Shown: positions 62,282 to 64,000 of the stretch, one piece after another
How positions within the stretch are numbered: the first letter of the stretch is position 1
Layout: every line of letters starts with the position of its first letter
Source: Pseudomonas sp. GR 6-02
GTDB taxonomy: Bacteria; Pseudomonadota; Gammaproteobacteria; Pseudomonadales; Pseudomonadaceae
Assembly (NCBI RefSeq): GCF_001655615.1
Contig: NZ_CP011567.1
Span: 1,054,001 to 1,118,000 of the forward strand
Reading direction: 5' to 3'
Length of the DNA: 64,000 nucleotides
Position numbers and translations under genes: made by a program
The notes under the pieces: generated by a model
The model's input: the letters and a program-made list of their open reading frames with translations, nothing else
Told to the model about the DNA's origin: nothing
Database searches by the model: none

Positions 62282-63187
62282 CTAGTGCTTGCCCCACCAC
62301 TGCAGTGCAAAGTCAACGAAGCTGCGCAATTTCGGCAAACGGTAGCGGTCCTGGGCATACACCAGGTTCATCGGCCGACTTGGCAGTTGGTAGTCCTGCA
62401 TCAAGGCCACCAGTTTTCCGTCCCGAAGGTCTTGTTCCACCAGCGCATCGGGAACCATCACGATGCCCATGCCGGTTCGCGCCGCTTGATGCAACCCCGC
62501 CGAGCTGTTGATCAACATCGGCCCGCTGACCGCCACCATGACTTCACCTTCGGGCCCCTTCAGGCGCCATTGTTTGGCTACCGAGTGCCAGTCATCTCCG
62601 GCCGGGTAGGCGAAGGCCAAACAGTCATGGTGTTGCAGGTCGGCGGGTTTCTGCGGTGTGCCTCGACGCTCCAGATAATCCTTCGATGCGCACAGGGTCA
62701 TCGTGTAGTCGATGAGCGGGCGAGAAATCATGTTGGACAGCTCGGTCGTGCCCAGACGAATCGCCACGTCGAAACCGTTGTCGAGCAAGTCCAGGCGCTG
62801 GTTGGTCAAAACGACATCGAGTTTGACTTGCGGGCAGCGCAGGGTGAACTCGCTCAGGGCCGGTGCGAGCCGTTCGGTGCCGAAGGTCAGCGGTGCGGTG
62901 ATGCGCAGAGTGCCGCTCGGCTCGTCGAGGGTTTGTTCGGCCAGGCGTTCGGAGTCAGCCACCAGCCCCAGCACTTCGAGACACCGCTGATAGTACGCCG
63001 TGCCGAATTCCGTCAAACGCTGACGCCGTGTCGTACGGTTGAGCAAGCGCACACCCAGGCGTTGCTCCAGAGCCCGCAGGTGATTACCGACCATGGTCGT
63101 GGACATTTCGCACTGCAAAGCGGCGGCGGTCATGCTGCCGGCTTCCACCACTCTTACGTAAACGGTCATTGCCTGGAATAAATCCAT
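62282..63187 (-). CDS. LysR-family transcriptional regulator
   Basis: The 301-residue product has the N-terminal winged helix-turn-helix (VYVRVVEAGSMTAAALQCEM, MVGNHLRALEQRLGVRLLNR) and a LysR substrate-binding domain (GTLRITAPLTFGTERLAPAL, DVAIRLGTTELSN). It belongs to the large CrgA/YhaH-like group by its LLNRTTRR and TLRITAP wording. It is divergent from the aminotransferase gene 100 bases away, so it may control that gene. The ATG at 63187 is chosen; a TTG two codons upstream is possible. Confidence 0.9.
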   Translation of the reverse strand: MDLFQAMTVYVRVVEAGSMTAAALQCEMSTTMVGNHLRALEQRLGVRLLNRTTRRQRLTEFGTAYYQRCLEVLGLVADSERLAEQTLDEPSGTLRITAPLTFGTERLAPALSEFTLRCPQVKLDVVLTNQRLDLLDNGFDVAIRLGTTELSNMISRPLIDYTMTLCASKDYLERRGTPQKPADLQHHDCLAFAYPAGDDWHSVAKQWRLKGPEGEVMVAVSGPMLINSSAGLHQAARTGMGIVMVPDALVEQDLRDGKLVALMQDYQLPSRPMNLVYAQDRYRLPKLRSFVDFALQWWGKH

Positions 63188-63289
63188 TATCAAGCCCAGC
63201 TTTAAAATGATTGAAGTGTTGCGGTATTTATCCAGCTCAGGTGGCTAACCATACTGCAAAAACACCGACTATTGATGGAGCTTGATGTC

Positions 63290-64000
63290 ATGACTGCCAC
63301 CTGCCTGATGAGCACTTACCAACCTTTGGCCCTGAGTTTCAGCAAAGGCCTGGGCACGCGCCTGTGGGATCAGGCCGGTCGTGAATACCTGGACGCGGTG
63401 GCGGGCGTGGCGGTGACCAACGTCGGCCATTCCCATCCGCGAATCGTGTCGGCCATCAGCGAACAGGCCGGGTTGCTGTTGCACACATCCAACCTGTACA
63501 GCATCGACTGGCAACAGCGGCTGGCGCAGAAACTGGTTCGGCTGTCGGGCATGGAGCGGGCGTTCTTCAATAACTCCGGTGCCGAAGCCAACGAAACTGC
63601 GCTGAAACTTGCGCGGCTTTACGGCTGGCACAAAGGCATCGAGCAGCCGCTGGTAGTGGTCATGGAGAACGCTTTCCACGGACGGACCCTCGGCACCTTG
63701 TCGGCCAGTGACGGCCCGGCGGTGCGCCTGGGGTATAACAAGTTGCCGGGGGACTTCATTAAAGTGCCATTCGGCGACCTCGCTGCCCTGGAGAAGGCGC
63801 AGAAAGCCCACGGCCCACGCATTGTGGCGATTCTGATGGAGCCGATTCAGGGCGAAAGTGGTGTGCAAGTGGCGCCGCCTGGTTATCTCAAAGCAGTGCG
63901 TGAGCTCTGTGACCGACGCGCCTGGTTAATGATGCTCGACGAAATCCAGACCGGCATCGGCCGTACCGGCCAGTGGTTTGCGTTTCAGCACGAAGGCATC
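63290..64000 (+). CDS. argD: Class III aminotransferase, acetylornithine type (5' part, cut by window end)
   Basis: The first 237 codons are present and run off the window. The start [20 protein letters not shown] follows GGAG at 63277, nine bases before the ATG. Motifs fit the PLP-dependent acetylornithine/succinylornithine group: [39 protein letters not shown] and EPIQGESGV, with [13 protein letters not shown] carrying the Asp that contacts the cofactor ring nitrogen. The catalytic Lys lies beyond the window. Pseudomonas often has two ArgD-type enzymes (arginine synthesis and arginine/ornithine catabolism); which one this is cannot be told here. A divergent LysR regulator favours a catabolic or inducible copy. 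Confidence 0.85.
   Translation, partial: MTATCLMSTYQPLALSFSKGLGTRLWDQAGREYLDAVAGVAVTNVGHSHPRIVSAISEQAGLLLHTSNLYSIDWQQRLAQKLVRLSGMERAFFNNSGAEANETALKLARLYGWHKGIEQPLVVVMENAFHGRTLGTLSASDGPAVRLGYNKLPGDFIKVPFGDLAALEKAQKAHGPRIVAILMEPIQGESGVQVAPPGYLKAVRELCDRRAWLMMLDEIQTGIGRTGQWFAFQHEGI

Overview
This 64 kb window is chromosomal DNA of a gammaproteobacterium, almost certainly a fluorescent-group Pseudomonas. The evidence is the complete mraZ-to-lpxC cell-wall/division cluster, the rplM-rpsI-petABC-sspAB order, an OprD-family porin, Pseudomonas-style REP elements in the intergenic spaces, and a small gene of a Pseudomonas-typical DUF family. The assignment comes from gene content and reading of the proteins; no database search was run. 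Most of the window is ordinary core genome, with a more variable stretch at about 28-49 kb. || Layout. 0-5 kb (+): ribosomal proteins L13/S9, the three cytochrome bc1 subunits with overlapping stop/start codons, then sspA-sspB. 5-8.5 kb (-): lpoA-yraN-diaA/gmhA-dolP, in the same order as the E. coli lpoA-yraN-diaA-yraP locus, divergent from rsmI (+). 9.7-10.0 kb: RNase P RNA. 10.3-28.2 kb (+): a sigma70-like promoter, a three-repeat MraZ box, then mraZ-rsmH-ftsL-ftsI-murE-murF-mraY-murD-ftsW-murG-murC-ddlB-ftsQ-ftsA-ftsZ-lpxC, mostly translationally coupled and closed by a terminator. || 28-38 kb (-): a membrane diguanylate cyclase, an OprD-family porin, a small exported protein, then a four-gene operon reading membrane-fusion protein, RND pump, OmpR-type regulator and sensor kinase. 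38.2-39.2 kb is a gene-free block of structured dispersed repeats. It ends in an elaborately folded leader (two helical domains, the second with a pseudoknot potential) directly before a small DUF6124-like gene. 39-44 kb: small proteins, a lipoprotein fusing an amino-acid-binding domain to a RidA domain, a YkgJ-type protein, a GNAT acetyltransferase and CheV. 44.3-48.5 kb: the nitric-oxide regulator NorR and flavohaemoglobin Hmp, divergent across three GT-N7-AC NorR sites and a sigma54-type promoter, then an NTF2-like exported protein and DsbB. || 49-54 kb (+): cyoABCDE, a second respiratory terminus beside the bc1 branch. 54-64 kb: two uncharacterised proteins, then a two-component system divergent from a putative extracytoplasmic methionine-sulfoxide repair module (Tat-type MsrB, a DipZ-like CcdA/thioredoxin protein, exported MsrA). 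The window closes with a PAS-GGDEF cyclase, a LysR regulator and the 5' part of a class III aminotransferase gene cut by the window end. || The best candidates for new biology are the structured leader before the DUF6124-like gene, the binding-protein/RidA fusion, and the Msr/DipZ/two-component module.
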